Assembly: GCA_009881125.1 (NCBI GenBank)
Contig: WXFH01000002.1
Coordinates: forward strand, 1 to 64,000
Length of the DNA stretch: 64,000 nucleotides
Direction of reading: 5' to 3'
From: Acidaminobacter sp.
Lineage (GTDB): Bacteria; Bacillota_A; Clostridia; Peptostreptococcales; Acidaminobacteraceae
Position numbers and translations under genes: made by a program. The notes beneath the pieces are model-generated. The model searched no databases. It was not told where the DNA came from and saw nothing but the letters and a program-made list of their open reading frames with translations. Shown here piece by piece: positions 34,015 to 42,345 of the stretch; position 1 is the first letter of the stretch; each line of letters starts with the position of its first letter.

Positions 34015-35448
34015 GTGGCTCAACCTCCAAAGGCAAATGAACCGGTTCCGGCCAAGGGTACGGGAACTAAATATAAAGATTTACTTCACTTGAAAACCAA
34101 GACTTTTTTGATCTGCCTGGCCATCGCGTCAGGTCTTACGGTCATTAATCCTTTGGGGCTCGACCTCAAACAGCAAATTGTCTTTGGGTCGTTACTACTG
34201 ACGGTGCTCAGCTGGGCGTTTCAGGCGATTTCACAGTCGGTGGCAGCGGTCTTCTTGCTGGCCATGTTCTCGACTTTTGGCATGACGCCGCTGCAGCAGG
34301 TGTTTAAGTTTCCGCTATCGGATAATTTCATTACCATTGCCATGTCGTTTTTGATGTCCCAGGCCATTGTCAATTCCGGGATCGCGGCGAGGCTGGCGGA
34401 TACGCTGCTGGCGCGGTTCGTGAGGAAGCCCATGGACCTGATCTGGGTGGGGATCGCGGCGAACTTTTTACTCATGTTTTTAATTCCCCAGCCATTTTCC
34501 AGAACCATCCTGCTGGCGGCTATATTTGTGGAATATATCAAGCGGCATAAGCTGCCAAGCGCCACCAGCGAAATCATTATGCTGAACCTTTTCGTCACTG
34601 CGGTGACAACGCTGATGATGTTTTTGACGGCGGACGTGATCCTGAACAACTTCGCGGTGGAGATGAGCGGGACGGACATCAGCTGGTTTGAATGGGCGAA
34701 GTGGATGGCCGTGCCGAGTTTTGTCACGACGCTGATCATGTCATGGCTGTTGATTGTCATGAATAGAAAGGTGTTTGAGGTAGCGCTTGGGCGACCATCG
34801 GCTAAAGCAGGGGATATGGATCCTGAGCACATTGTCAGCCATTCGCCTCTGCGCAGGAGCGAGAAAATTGTCCTGGCACTGGTCTTAGCGACGGTGGGGC
34901 TTTGGATGACGGAGTCGCTGCACGGGATTTCATCCGCCTGGGTGGCGGTGGCATGCGTGGCGGGGCTGGCGGTCTTCACGGGGACGCTGAAGTTTCAGGA
35001 TCTGAAGTCCCTCAACTTTCCGCTGATGTTGTTTTTGACGGCGGCATTTTCGATTGGGAGCGTCATGCAGTCCAGCGGGATTTCGGCGGCCATGTTTTCG
35101 GTGTTCAGGATGGACGCGCTGGTGGGAACGGGGTGGTTTGTGCCGGCGATCATTGGGCTCAACGCGGTGATTCATCAGCTGGTGGGGAGCACGGTGACGT
35201 CGCTTTCGATCACGGTCCCGGGGCTTCGGGCTATTGCGGGGGAAGCGATGAACCCCATCGCCATTATGTTCATGTCCTACGTGACGGTCAATTTGCATTT
35301 TTTCCTGCCATTTCAGCAGATTGTGCTGCTGATTGGCATTGAGCATTACAGCCCACGGCACATCCTGAAAATTGGGGTGGTCATGACGGTTCTGACGCCT
35401 GTTATCGTGCTGCTGCTGTATATGCCGTGGTTTGCGTTGGTGCAGTGA
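34015..35448 (+). CDS. SLC13/DASS-family anion permease
   Basis: A 477-residue membrane protein with about 12 hydrophobic segments of the divalent anion:sodium symporter type. Conserved NSGIAARLADTLLARF near residue 125 and the final third with IMFMSYVTVNLHFFLPFQQ are consistent with the SLC13 hairpin-entry and second substrate site. The frame is open upstream, but GTG at 34015 has GAAGGGA nine bases before it and starts the protein (VAQPPKANE). A central loop (GRPSAKAGDMD) carries the 9-mer at 34794. Substrate is probably a di- or tricarboxylate. The GntR gene downstream may control it. Confidence 0.78.
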   Translation: MAQPPKANEPVPAKGTGTKYKDLLHLKTKTFLICLAIASGLTVINPLGLDLKQQIVFGSLLLTVLSWAFQAISQSVAAVFLLAMFSTFGMTPLQQVFKFPLSDNFITIAMSFLMSQAIVNSGIAARLADTLLARFVRKPMDLIWVGIAANFLLMFLIPQPFSRTILLAAIFVEYIKRHKLPSATSEIIMLNLFVTAVTTLMMFLTADVILNNFAVEMSGTDISWFEWAKWMAVPSFVTTLIMSWLLIVMNRKVFEVALGRPSAKAGDMDPEHIVSHSPLRRSEKIVLALVLATVGLWMTESLHGISSAWVAVACVAGLAVFTGTLKFQDLKSLNFPLMLFLTAAFSIGSVMQSSGISAAMFSVFRMDALVGTGWFVPAIIGLNAVIHQLVGSTVTSLSITVPGLRAIAGEAMNPIAIMFMSYVTVNLHFFLPFQQIVLLIGIEHYSPRHILKIGVVMTVLTPVIVLLLYMPWFALVQ

Positions 35449-35572
35449 CGCAGACGGATTTTATTTTGGTGACGCGGACAACTTTCAAACCAGTGACGCG
35501 GACAACTTTCAAACCAGTGACGCGGACAACTTTCAAACCAGTGACGCGGACAACTTTCAAACCGGGGACGGG
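35446..35572. repeat. 24-bp tandem array 6 (GTGACGCGGAC variant)
   Basis: About four full 24-bp units of GTGACGCGGACAACTTTC plus a diverged first one. It starts at the permease stop codon. Period equals that of the other arrays, but the core is a third type. Confidence 0.9.
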
Positions 35573-35697
35573 GGTGCGGCATCACTCTGTTGGACATCGC
35601 GACCATCGGCAAAAACAGTTTTTTGCTTTTCCAAGGCGCCAAAACATGTTAATGTTAAATCATATACAAACTACAACGTTACATGCCGGGGGTCATT

Positions 35698-36351
35698 ATG
35701 CTGAATTACCGCTCTCTCAAGGACATAGTCTATGATTACATCTCCGAGCAGATCCGCACGAAGGCGCTGAAGCCGGGGGAGAAGATCAATGAAAATACAA
35801 TTTGCGATGCACTGGAAATTTCGCGTACACCGGTGCGGGAGGCGCTGATCCAGCTCAGCAATGAGGGCTACATCGAGCAAATTCCGCGGCGGGGTTTTGT
35901 CGTGCGGGAAGTGTCTCTGGAGCGGGCCAACAATATTTATGAAATCATTGGGGTGCTGGAGGCACTGGCGACTACGGACTGCCTGAAGCACCCGGAGAGC
36001 CTGGACCTTGAGCTCATGCGGGACCTGGCGCGGCAAATGGATCTGGCCATTGACCAGGGGGATTACGACCTGTACTACCACCTTCAGAACCGGTTTCACG
36101 AGTCCTTCATCCAGTCCAGCGGCAACGAGGATTTGATCCGGATTCTGGCCAGCCTGAAGAAGACCTTCATCAAGCAGTCCTACAACGCCACGGGCTCTGA
36201 GGCCCTTTATAAGGACGCCCTGCGCAAGACCAACGAGGAGCACTGGAAGATGCTCGAGCTCTTCGAGGCGGGGGATGAGGCGGCGCTCAGGCGCTTTGTC
36301 CGGGACGTCCACTGGAACGTGAAGTACGCGGACATGGAAATTTTGATTTGA
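35698..36351 (+). CDS. GntR-family regulator (FCD/FadR subfamily)
   Basis: A 217-residue regulator. The winged HTH covers residues 1-70 (LKPGEKINENTICDALEISRTPVREAL, with the recognition helix around SRTPVREAL). The all-helical FCD ligand domain follows, with metal-binding-type residues in HLQNRFHESFI and the EEHWKMLELF segment. Members sense carboxylates or amino acids. An upstream in-frame ATG exists at 35683, but ATG 35698 has GGGGGT at good spacing. The gene sits between the SLC13 permease and the guanidine-modifying enzyme gene, so either could be a target. A terminator follows. Confidence 0.87.
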   Translation: MLNYRSLKDIVYDYISEQIRTKALKPGEKINENTICDALEISRTPVREALIQLSNEGYIEQIPRRGFVVREVSLERANNIYEIIGVLEALATTDCLKHPESLDLELMRDLARQMDLAIDQGDYDLYYHLQNRFHESFIQSSGNEDLIRILASLKKTFIKQSYNATGSEALYKDALRKTNEEHWKMLELFEAGDEAALRRFVRDVHWNVKYADMEILI

Positions 36352-36377
36352 GCTTTGATATGAGCTTTGACAGAATT

Positions 36378-36420
36378 GCAGGCCCTTCGGCGCAGGATTG
36401 CCGGGGGGCTTTTTAGTTTT
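36378..36420 (+). terminator. Terminator of the GntR gene
   Basis: Stem GGCCCTTCGGC/GCCGGGGGGCT followed by TTTTTAGTTTTT. Confidence 0.85.
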
Positions 36421-36531
36421 TGAAACTCGGTGTCAGACACCCGGTTTCGCGGGGATGAAACTCGGTGTCAGACACCCGGTTTTCAAAGATGAAACTCGGT
36501 GTCAGACACCCGGTTTTCATCAACACTCAGT
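36421..36531. repeat. Three 35-bp GAAACTCGGTGTCAGACACC units
   Basis: Each unit is GAAACTCGGTGTCAGACACC followed by CGGTTTTC; the ends GAAAC and GGTTTTC pair around the palindrome. The form bridges the 24-bp arrays (palindrome) and the 43-bp hairpins (GAAAC ends). Confidence 0.88.
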
Positions 36532-36611
36532 TTCCAAAGATTTAGCCGATGGTCGCGGTTCCCCAACCATCGGCACACCTTCTTCCGTTGTCAGAATATT
36601 TGCACAACACC

Positions 36612-36640
36612 TTGACGTCTGCCCACAAATGGTCTACAAT
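36612..36640 (+). promoter_or_regulatory. Promoter of the arginine-related cluster
   Basis: TTGACG 36612-36617, 17 bp spacer, TACAAT 36635-36640. A sigma-A promoter; I found no clear -24/-12 sigma-54 promoter despite the RocR-like activator nearby. Confidence 0.65.
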
Positions 36641-36737
36641 TAACACAATCAATATATAATATATTAAAAACAACAAAAATACAAAACACAGCATTCATAG
36701 TTCAAGCACCCAACACATTACACAAGGAGTGATTACC

Positions 36738-37613
36738 ATGCATTACGGAAGCCAGTCCATGACCGGAAAGCTGAAAACCGTGCTGATCAAGCATCCCCAG
36801 GCGGCCTTCAAGGACCAGGGAACCCTGAACGCAGACGCCGAACCCTTTGGATACCTGGGCGCACCGGACTTCGCGACGGTTCTCGAGGAGTATAAAGTCT
36901 TCGAGGCGGCGCTGCAGGCCGAGGGCGTTGAGATGCTCTATCTTCCGGAGGAGGCCAGCGTGGGCCTCGACTCCATCTACGCTCACGACCCGCTGAAGGT
37001 CACGGAAAAAGGCGCCATCTATTTTCCAATGGGAAAAGCCCTGAGAGCCAACGAGGCCGCCGCCACCCGCAAGTTCCTGGAGTCAAAAGGGGTGCCGACA
37101 CTGGGGGTCATTGAAGCGCCGGCGCGGATTGAAGGCGGCGACGTGGTATGGCTGGACGCCCGGACAGTGGCTATAGGACGAGGTTACAGGACAAACGACG
37201 CCGGGATTGCGGCTTTTCGCGAGCTGACCCGTGGCATTGTGGACGAGATCATTGTGGTGCCAATGCCCCACGGTGACGGACCGGAGGCCTGCCTGCACCT
37301 CATGAGCATAATCTCCATGGTGGATCAGGATCTGGCAGTGGTGTATTCCAAGTACATGCCGGTGTTTTTCCGTGAGCTGCTGCTAAGCCGCGGTATGACC
37401 CTGATCGAGACACCTGATGACGAGTACGACTACCTGGGCACCAATGTGCTGGCCCTTGCACCGCGGGTCGCCGTGATAGTGGCGGGCAACGACACTGTCA
37501 AGAAGGGCCTGGAAGCCTGCGGGGCCAAAGTCTACACCTACCCGGGCAAAGAGGTGTCCTATCGCGGTACCGGCGGCCCGACGTGCCTGACCGCACCGAT
37601 CTGGCGGGGATGA
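36738..37613 (+). CDS. Guanidino-group modifying enzyme (amidinotransferase/deiminase family)
   Basis: A 291-residue protein with the five-bladed propeller fold of the GME superfamily. RIEGGDVVWL near residue 135 gives the substrate-binding Glu-Asp, PHGDGPEACLHL near residue 175 gives the catalytic His, and GTGGPTCLT at the C-terminus the nucleophilic Cys. These are the marks of arginine deiminases, dimethylargininases and amidinotransferases; which reaction applies cannot be read off. AAGGAG precedes the ATG at 36738; an in-frame GTG three codons earlier overlaps that site. It opens a cluster with rocB, a second GME enzyme and an amino-acid symporter. Confidence 0.82.
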   Translation: MHYGSQSMTGKLKTVLIKHPQAAFKDQGTLNADAEPFGYLGAPDFATVLEEYKVFEAALQAEGVEMLYLPEEASVGLDSIYAHDPLKVTEKGAIYFPMGKALRANEAAATRKFLESKGVPTLGVIEAPARIEGGDVVWLDARTVAIGRGYRTNDAGIAAFRELTRGIVDEIIVVPMPHGDGPEACLHLMSIISMVDQDLAVVYSKYMPVFFRELLLSRGMTLIETPDDEYDYLGTNVLALAPRVAVIVAGNDTVKKGLEACGAKVYTYPGKEVSYRGTGGPTCLTAPIWRG

Positions 37614-37714
37614 GAAACTGGGTGTCAGCGGCTGTCGCCTATCAAACCCCGGTTTCACATCAACCCCAGATGAAACTCGGTGTCTGCGGCTGTCGCCTAT
37701 CAACCCCCAGTTTC
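37614..37714. repeat. 43-bp hairpin repeats (two copies)
   Basis: Copies at 37614-37656 and 37672-37714, both 43 bp, starting GAAACT(G/C)GGTGTC and ending with CCCGGTTTC or CCCAGTTTC. The first begins at the stop codon of the preceding gene. Confidence 0.87.
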
Positions 37715-37743
37715 ACATCCAACCGAAAGGAGGCAATCACCCT

Positions 37744-39444
37744 GTGACAACCTCACCTCAAACTACAAACGCCTCCAGTCATCCTGTCATTACCCCGGAG
37801 GCTATTCTAAACATCTTTTATCCCTACGTGGCGATCAATTCCGAGTCGGGCACATCGGCCGAGAACGCTGCCAGCGCCTTTGTCCACCGTCACTTTAAGG
37901 AGAATCCTTACTTTCGGATTAAGACCGACCACTTTGGTCTTCATAAGATCAAAAATGACCCCTTCGACCGCCAGGTCGCCTGGGCGCTGGTCAAGGGCCG
38001 CGGAAGAAAGACCGCTGTTTTCATCCATCACTTTGATGTTGTGGAAATCGAGGACTTCAAGCGCCACAAGGCCTATGCCTTCCAGCCTGAGACCCTGGAA
38101 AAATCGCTGCTCGATGACCCGGACGCCCTAAGCCGCGAGGCCTACGAGGATCTCAAATCCAACGCATGGATCTTCGGCCGCGGCACCGCAGACATGAAAG
38201 GGGGCGGGGCGATTCAAATGGCCATCATGGATGCTTACACCAAGCTTGAGTCTTTCGAGGGCAACCTGCTCCTGCTGGCCGTTTCCGATGAGGAGAACCT
38301 CTCCGCCGGCATGCGGGCCGCAGCGCCGCTGCTGGAGCGACTCAGACTAGAGCACGACCTGAAGTACGTCCTCATGATCAACTCAGAGCCCCATCAGCGA
38401 AAAACGCCGGAGCGCGGAATGCTGTCTGGTGGATCCATCGGCAAAATACTGCCCTTTGTTTATGCGCGGGGGATCCTGGCCCACGCAGGTAAAAGCGCGG
38501 AAGGGTTCAACCCGGTACACCTCCTCAGTGAGATCGTGCGCCGGACGGAGATGAACCCGGAACTGGGAGACTACCGGCCGGAAGCCGGGGAAATGTCCCC
38601 GCCGCCCACGTGGCTCATGGCCCGGGACAGCAAGCTGGCCTACGACGTGTCCATGCCGCTGACGGCCTTTGGCTGTCTCAGCGTGCAGCCCCTGACAAAC
38701 ACACCCGACAGAATCTCCGGGTATCTGCTGAACACCGCCAGGGAGGCGGCGCAGGAAGTGGCAGAACGCGTCAACCGCGCGTCTGACCTGTTTTGTCAGC
38801 AGACCCACCGGCCGCGGCGTGAGGTCAAGTGGCAGCCTGTGGTCCTCAGCTTTTCTGAGCTGGTGGCCCACAGTACCCACCGCTACGGCGAAGGATTTAC
38901 GGCTTATTACAAGGATGCTTTGAAAAAGGCCAACGACAAGCTGACCACCGGCGAGGCCAACAACGCCACCGCCACCTGGTCCCTGCTGGACGCGATCTTC
39001 GAGTACATTGGCTGTGAACAGCCCACCGTGATCATAGGCGTCGTTCCGCCGTACTATCCAAGCGTGTCCCACCTGGACCGACCGGAATACCAGCGGTTCA
39101 TTGAAGAGATCACTATTGAGCTCAACAAATTCACCGCAGTGCACTACGACCAGCATTATGATCTGGAGGCCTTCTTCACCGGCATTTCCGATCTCAGCTA
39201 TGCCGCCCTGATGCATGATGAAATCAGCGCCCTGGAAGAGGCCGTGGCCGACCAGATGCCGCTGTACGGCGACTTTTATTCGATCCCGTTCACGGAGATC
39301 GCCCGCAATGCCATGCCGTGCCTCAACATTGGGCCTTGGGGCAAGGACTTTCACAAGATCAGCGAGCGTGTCCTGAAGGCGGATCTGCTGGAGCGCACGC
39401 CGGCTATGATTCTGAAGGCGCTGGAATTGGCGCTGGGGGAATAG
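37744..39444 (+). CDS. rocB: RocB-type M20 peptidase-family protein (arginine utilization)
   Basis: A 566-residue zinc hydrolase of the M20 family with the extended length typical of RocB. Metal ligands appear in HHFDVVE near residue 98 (His-x-Asp), GRGTADMKGG near residue 142 and SDEENLSAGM near residue 182 (general base Glu-Glu). A further His lies in the dimerisation domain (GILAHAGKSAEGFNP). RocB belongs to the arginine/ornithine catabolic regulon of Bacillus, but its reaction is not established. GTG at 37744 has AAAGGAGG ten bases before it. Flanked by two guanidine-modifying enzymes, which fits arginine-derivative breakdown. Confidence 0.87.
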   Translation: MTTSPQTTNASSHPVITPEAILNIFYPYVAINSESGTSAENAASAFVHRHFKENPYFRIKTDHFGLHKIKNDPFDRQVAWALVKGRGRKTAVFIHHFDVVEIEDFKRHKAYAFQPETLEKSLLDDPDALSREAYEDLKSNAWIFGRGTADMKGGGAIQMAIMDAYTKLESFEGNLLLLAVSDEENLSAGMRAAAPLLERLRLEHDLKYVLMINSEPHQRKTPERGMLSGGSIGKILPFVYARGILAHAGKSAEGFNPVHLLSEIVRRTEMNPELGDYRPEAGEMSPPPTWLMARDSKLAYDVSMPLTAFGCLSVQPLTNTPDRISGYLLNTAREAAQEVAERVNRASDLFCQQTHRPRREVKWQPVVLSFSELVAHSTHRYGEGFTAYYKDALKKANDKLTTGEANNATATWSLLDAIFEYIGCEQPTVIIGVVPPYYPSVSHLDRPEYQRFIEEITIELNKFTAVHYDQHYDLEAFFTGISDLSYAALMHDEISALEEAVADQMPLYGDFYSIPFTEIARNAMPCLNIGPWGKDFHKISERVLKADLLERTPAMILKALELALGE

Positions 39445-39454
39445 GGAAGGGGAG

Positions 39455-39474
39455 GCCGATGGTTGACCATCGGC
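39455..39474. promoter_or_regulatory. Head-to-head pair of the GCCGATGGT 9-mer
   Basis: GCCGATGGT (39455) and ACCATCGGC (39466) face each other with two bases between, making a 20-base perfect hairpin. No T run follows, so a terminator role alone does not explain it. Confidence 0.6.
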
Positions 39475-39537
39475 ACAAAAGCCCCTGAAGTTTCTGGACT
39501 GAGAGACAACACAACCCATTTTAGGAGGTCATCCACC

Positions 39538-40308
39538 ATGTTCAAACACACGATTGTTCGCCGACCAGCAAAGTCTATGACAGAAGGCATAACGTCAGCG
39601 CCGGAGCTCGGCAAGCCTGACCACGCCAATGCTCTCAAGCAGCACGACGCCTACATTGAGGCACTGAAAGCCTGCGGCGTGGACGTCCTGGTGCTGGAGG
39701 CCCTGGAGGACTTCCCGGATTCCTGCTTCGTGGAGGATGTGGCGGTCTGCACGCGGGCTTGCGCCATCATCACGAACCCGGGTGCGGCATCGAGAAATAA
39801 GGAAAAGGATTACATTGTCGACGGGGTGAAGCGGTTTTATGGCGAGGAGAAAATGGCTTACATCCAGGCGCCGGGTACCCTCGATGGCGGCGACGTCATG
39901 ATGGTGGGGGACCACTTCTACGTAGGCCTTTCAGAAAGGACTAACCAAGAAGGCATCGATCAGTTTACCGCGGTACTGGCCAAGCACGGCATGACCTGCG
40001 AGGCTGTGGAGATGAAGGAAATGCTTCACCTTAAGACGGGTCTTGCGTATCTTGAAAACAACAACCTGATCGTTGGCGGGGAATTTATCACGTCACCGGT
40101 ATTTGAGAAGTTCAACAGACTTGAAGTCTCCGATGACGAAGCCTATTCCTGCAACTGCATCTGGATCAACGATAATGTCATTGTACCGGCGGGCTATCCA
40201 AAGACCCAGGCGAAGGTTGAGGCGATGGGCTATAATGTGATTGTGGTTGACACGTCAGAATTTAGAAAGCTCGATGGCGGGTTGAGCTGTCTGTCGTTGA
40301 GGTTTTAG
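39538..40308 (+). CDS. Dimethylargininase-like enzyme (DDAH family)
   Basis: A 256-residue GME-superfamily enzyme. FPDSCFVEDVAV near residue 60 and LDGGDVMMVG near residue 115 bind the substrate, HLKTGLAYL near residue 162 has the catalytic His, and GGLSCLSLRF at the very end the nucleophilic Cys. The size and motif order match N-omega-dimethylarginine dimethylaminohydrolases, which release citrulline and dimethylamine. Bacterial relatives sometimes act as arginine deiminases, and that is an alternative. TAGGAGG precedes the ATG. Paralogue of the gene at 36738, in the same cluster. Confidence 0.83.
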   Translation: MFKHTIVRRPAKSMTEGITSAPELGKPDHANALKQHDAYIEALKACGVDVLVLEALEDFPDSCFVEDVAVCTRACAIITNPGAASRNKEKDYIVDGVKRFYGEEKMAYIQAPGTLDGGDVMMVGDHFYVGLSERTNQEGIDQFTAVLAKHGMTCEAVEMKEMLHLKTGLAYLENNNLIVGGEFITSPVFEKFNRLEVSDDEAYSCNCIWINDNVIVPAGYPKTQAKVEAMGYNVIVVDTSEFRKLDGGLSCLSLRF

Positions 40309-40317
40309 GTTTTAGAA

Positions 40318-40496
40318 GGGTGTCTGGCACCGAGTTGAGTTGGGTGTCAGGCACTGAGTTAAGTTTGGTGTCAGGCACTGAGTTAAGTTTGGTGTCAGGC
40401 ACTGAGTTAAGTTTGGTGTCTGACACTGAGTTAAGTTTGGTGTCTGACACTGAGTTAAGTTGAGTGTCTGACACCGAGGTGAACTTGGTGTCAGGT
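40318..40496. repeat. 24-bp tandem array 7 (GTGTCAGGCAC/GTGTCTGACAC)
   Basis: Seven to eight 24-bp units. The first four have an imperfect palindrome (GTGTCAGGCACTGAGTTA), the rest GTGTCTGACACTGAGTTA. Located between the dimethylargininase-like gene and the symporter; a TATAAT follows at 40504-40509. Confidence 0.9.
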
Positions 40497-40595
40497 ACAG
40501 TAATATAATCGAAACAAATAATTTCGTTATTGTTCATTATTAGAACTCGTTCCATCTACCAGCACTACAGAACCTAAAATGAAGGGGGCAATCTA

Positions 40596-42080
40596 ATGAC
40601 ACAGGCAACGATCGAGTATATCGTATGGGAAGTTCTTTGGGGAACGCCGCTGATTGTGACGATCCTGGCTATCGGCATCTACCTCACGGTTAAAACTGGC
40701 TTTTTCCAGTTCCGATTTGGCGGCTTCGCCATGAAGGAGGCCATTAAAGCCTTCACCGGCGGCGGCAAAGACAAGAAAGACAACGCCGGCGTCATCTCGT
40801 CCTTCCAGGCCATGAGCGTCGCTCTGGGCACCACGGTAGGCGTCGGCAACATAGGCGGCGTCGCGTCGGCCATCGCCATAGGCGGACCGGGCGCCATCTT
40901 CTGGATGTGGGTAGCCGGCGTCCTGGGCACCGTCATCAAGATGACCGAAATCTCCCTGGCCCTACACTACCGCTCACACAACCCGGACGGCTCCGCTTAT
41001 GGCGGTCCGAACTACTACATGAAAAAAGGCATAGGGATCCAGAAGAAGATGCAGGGCGTCGCCAAATTCCTCAGCGCGCTGTTCGCCTTTGGTTTCCTGG
41101 TCGGGTTCTTCATCAACATCCAGATCTACACGGTCTCGGAAGCCATAGCCACTACCTTCAACTTCGACATGATCCCGGTGGCCGTCGCCTTCACCATCAT
41201 TCTCTACCTCATGATCTCCGGCGGACTCAAGGGCCTCGGCCGCATCGCAGAATTCCTCGTGCCGTTCATGATCGTCTTTTATTTAGGCGCTGGCTTATTT
41301 ATAATTTTTAAGAACATCGGCATGATCCCTGAAAGTCTCGCACTCATCTTTGGCAGCGCCTTCACTGGCACCGCCGCAGTAGGCGGCTTCGCAGGCGCCG
41401 CGTTCTCCCACGCCATTAAAACCGGCATGGCCCGCTCCGTCTTCTCCAACGAAGCCGGCTGGGGCTCCGCACCAATGGTCCACGCCTCCGCCAAAGTCGA
41501 CCACCCGGTCAAACAAGGCATCCTGGGCGTCTTCGAAGTCACCGTGGACACCCTGTTCATCTGCTCCATCACCGCCCTCGTCATCATGGTCACAGGCCAG
41601 TGGAGCTCCGGCCTCGCCGGCGCCGAGCTGACTCTGACCGCTTTTGAAACAGGCATTGGCAGCGCCGGCCGCGTCGTTTTGGCCTTCGGCACCTTCCTCT
41701 TTGGCATCACCACCGCCAGCGGCCTCTTCGCCCAGATGGAAGTCGTCGTCCGTTACCTGATCGGCGATTCCAAACAGAAAAACACTATCCTGAACATCTA
41801 CAAGTGGACCTACCCGCTTCCAGGCCTCGCCCTGGTCATGATCGCTGTCTATTACGCGTTCCCGGGCACCACCGTCTGGCTCTTCTCCGACATGTCCACC
41901 GCCCTCCCAATCTTCGCCAACGTCGTGGCCCTGGCCATCCTGAGCCCGAAATTCTCCGACCTCCTCAAGGACTACAAAGCCCGCTACATGGGCATAGGCA
42001 AGGTCGACCCGAACTTCAAGGTCTTCTATGAGGAAGTTCCGGGGGCTGCTGCGTCCGTAGAAACCAGTAAAAAAGCTTAG
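40596..42080 (+). CDS. AGCS-family sodium:alanine/glycine symporter
   Basis: A 494-residue membrane protein with about 11 hydrophobic segments. GTTVGVGNIGGVASAIAIGG near residue 80, GGPNYYMKKG near residue 135 and the hallmark NEAGWGSAPMVHASA near residue 285 identify the alanine/glycine:cation symporter family. It imports small amino acids with Na+ or H+. GAAGGGGG precedes the ATG. The codon use is strongly C-ended. Its place after the arginine-related genes suggests it belongs to the same catabolic unit, but it may have its own promoter (TATAAT at 40504). Two terminators follow. Confidence 0.9.
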   Translation: MTQATIEYIVWEVLWGTPLIVTILAIGIYLTVKTGFFQFRFGGFAMKEAIKAFTGGGKDKKDNAGVISSFQAMSVALGTTVGVGNIGGVASAIAIGGPGAIFWMWVAGVLGTVIKMTEISLALHYRSHNPDGSAYGGPNYYMKKGIGIQKKMQGVAKFLSALFAFGFLVGFFINIQIYTVSEAIATTFNFDMIPVAVAFTIILYLMISGGLKGLGRIAEFLVPFMIVFYLGAGLFIIFKNIGMIPESLALIFGSAFTGTAAVGGFAGAAFSHAIKTGMARSVFSNEAGWGSAPMVHASAKVDHPVKQGILGVFEVTVDTLFICSITALVIMVTGQWSSGLAGAELTLTAFETGIGSAGRVVLAFGTFLFGITTASGLFAQMEVVVRYLIGDSKQKNTILNIYKWTYPLPGLALVMIAVYYAFPGTTVWLFSDMSTALPIFANVVALAILSPKFSDLLKDYKARYMGIGKVDPNFKVFYEEVPGAAASVETSKKA

Positions 42081-42085
42081 CTTTA

Positions 42086-42145
42086 GCCGATGGTCACCTA
42101 AACCAAAAGGAAGGGGGATCGGACACCCCCCTTCCATCTTTCTCA
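42086..42145 (+). terminator. Terminator of the symporter gene
   Basis: The 9-mer GCCGATGGT (42086) is followed by stem GGAAGGGGG/CCCCCCTTCC (42108-42135) and a pyrimidine tail ATCTTTCTC. Confidence 0.75.
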
Positions 42146-42157
42146 TATTAACGAATC

Positions 42158-42224
42158 AGCGTCACTTCAAATAGACACCTGAAATGATCAAATTTCAGTG
42201 CTGTTTAAAGTGACGCTTTTTTAT
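42158..42224 (+). terminator. Long nested hairpin with T run
   Basis: Outer stem AGCGTCACTT/AAGTGACGCT, inner CTGAAAT/ATTTCAG, total about 60 bases, followed by six T. It is a good terminator; its length and near-symmetry also resemble a small repeat element. Confidence 0.7.
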
Positions 42225-42345
42225 TAGCAAAAACTGCTTCAATTGTATGCTGAATATTGTTTGTCAAAAAAAGGAATCTGCATTCAGCTCTGGCAGGCAT
42301 CTCAGTGTACTATAAATGTGGGCCGAGTTTTTGAATTCAGGCTCT

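Larger units (their letters stand above)
36352..36737 (+). other. Intergenic region: terminator, repeats, 9-mer pair, promoter
   Basis: In order: the GntR terminator, three 35-bp GTGTCAGACACC units, an inverted pair of the GCCGATGGT 9-mer (36545 and 36566), a strong promoter (36612-36640), then an AT-rich leader of about 90 bases. Confidence 0.7.

Noticed and set aside
36572..36590. A sigma-54 promoter before the arginine cluster
   Set aside because: GGCAC occurs, but the required GC at the right distance is missing; the sigma-A promoter at 36612 is far better.
6011..40496. 24-bp arrays as CRISPR
   Set aside because: Units are tandem with no unique spacers and no cas genes are present.
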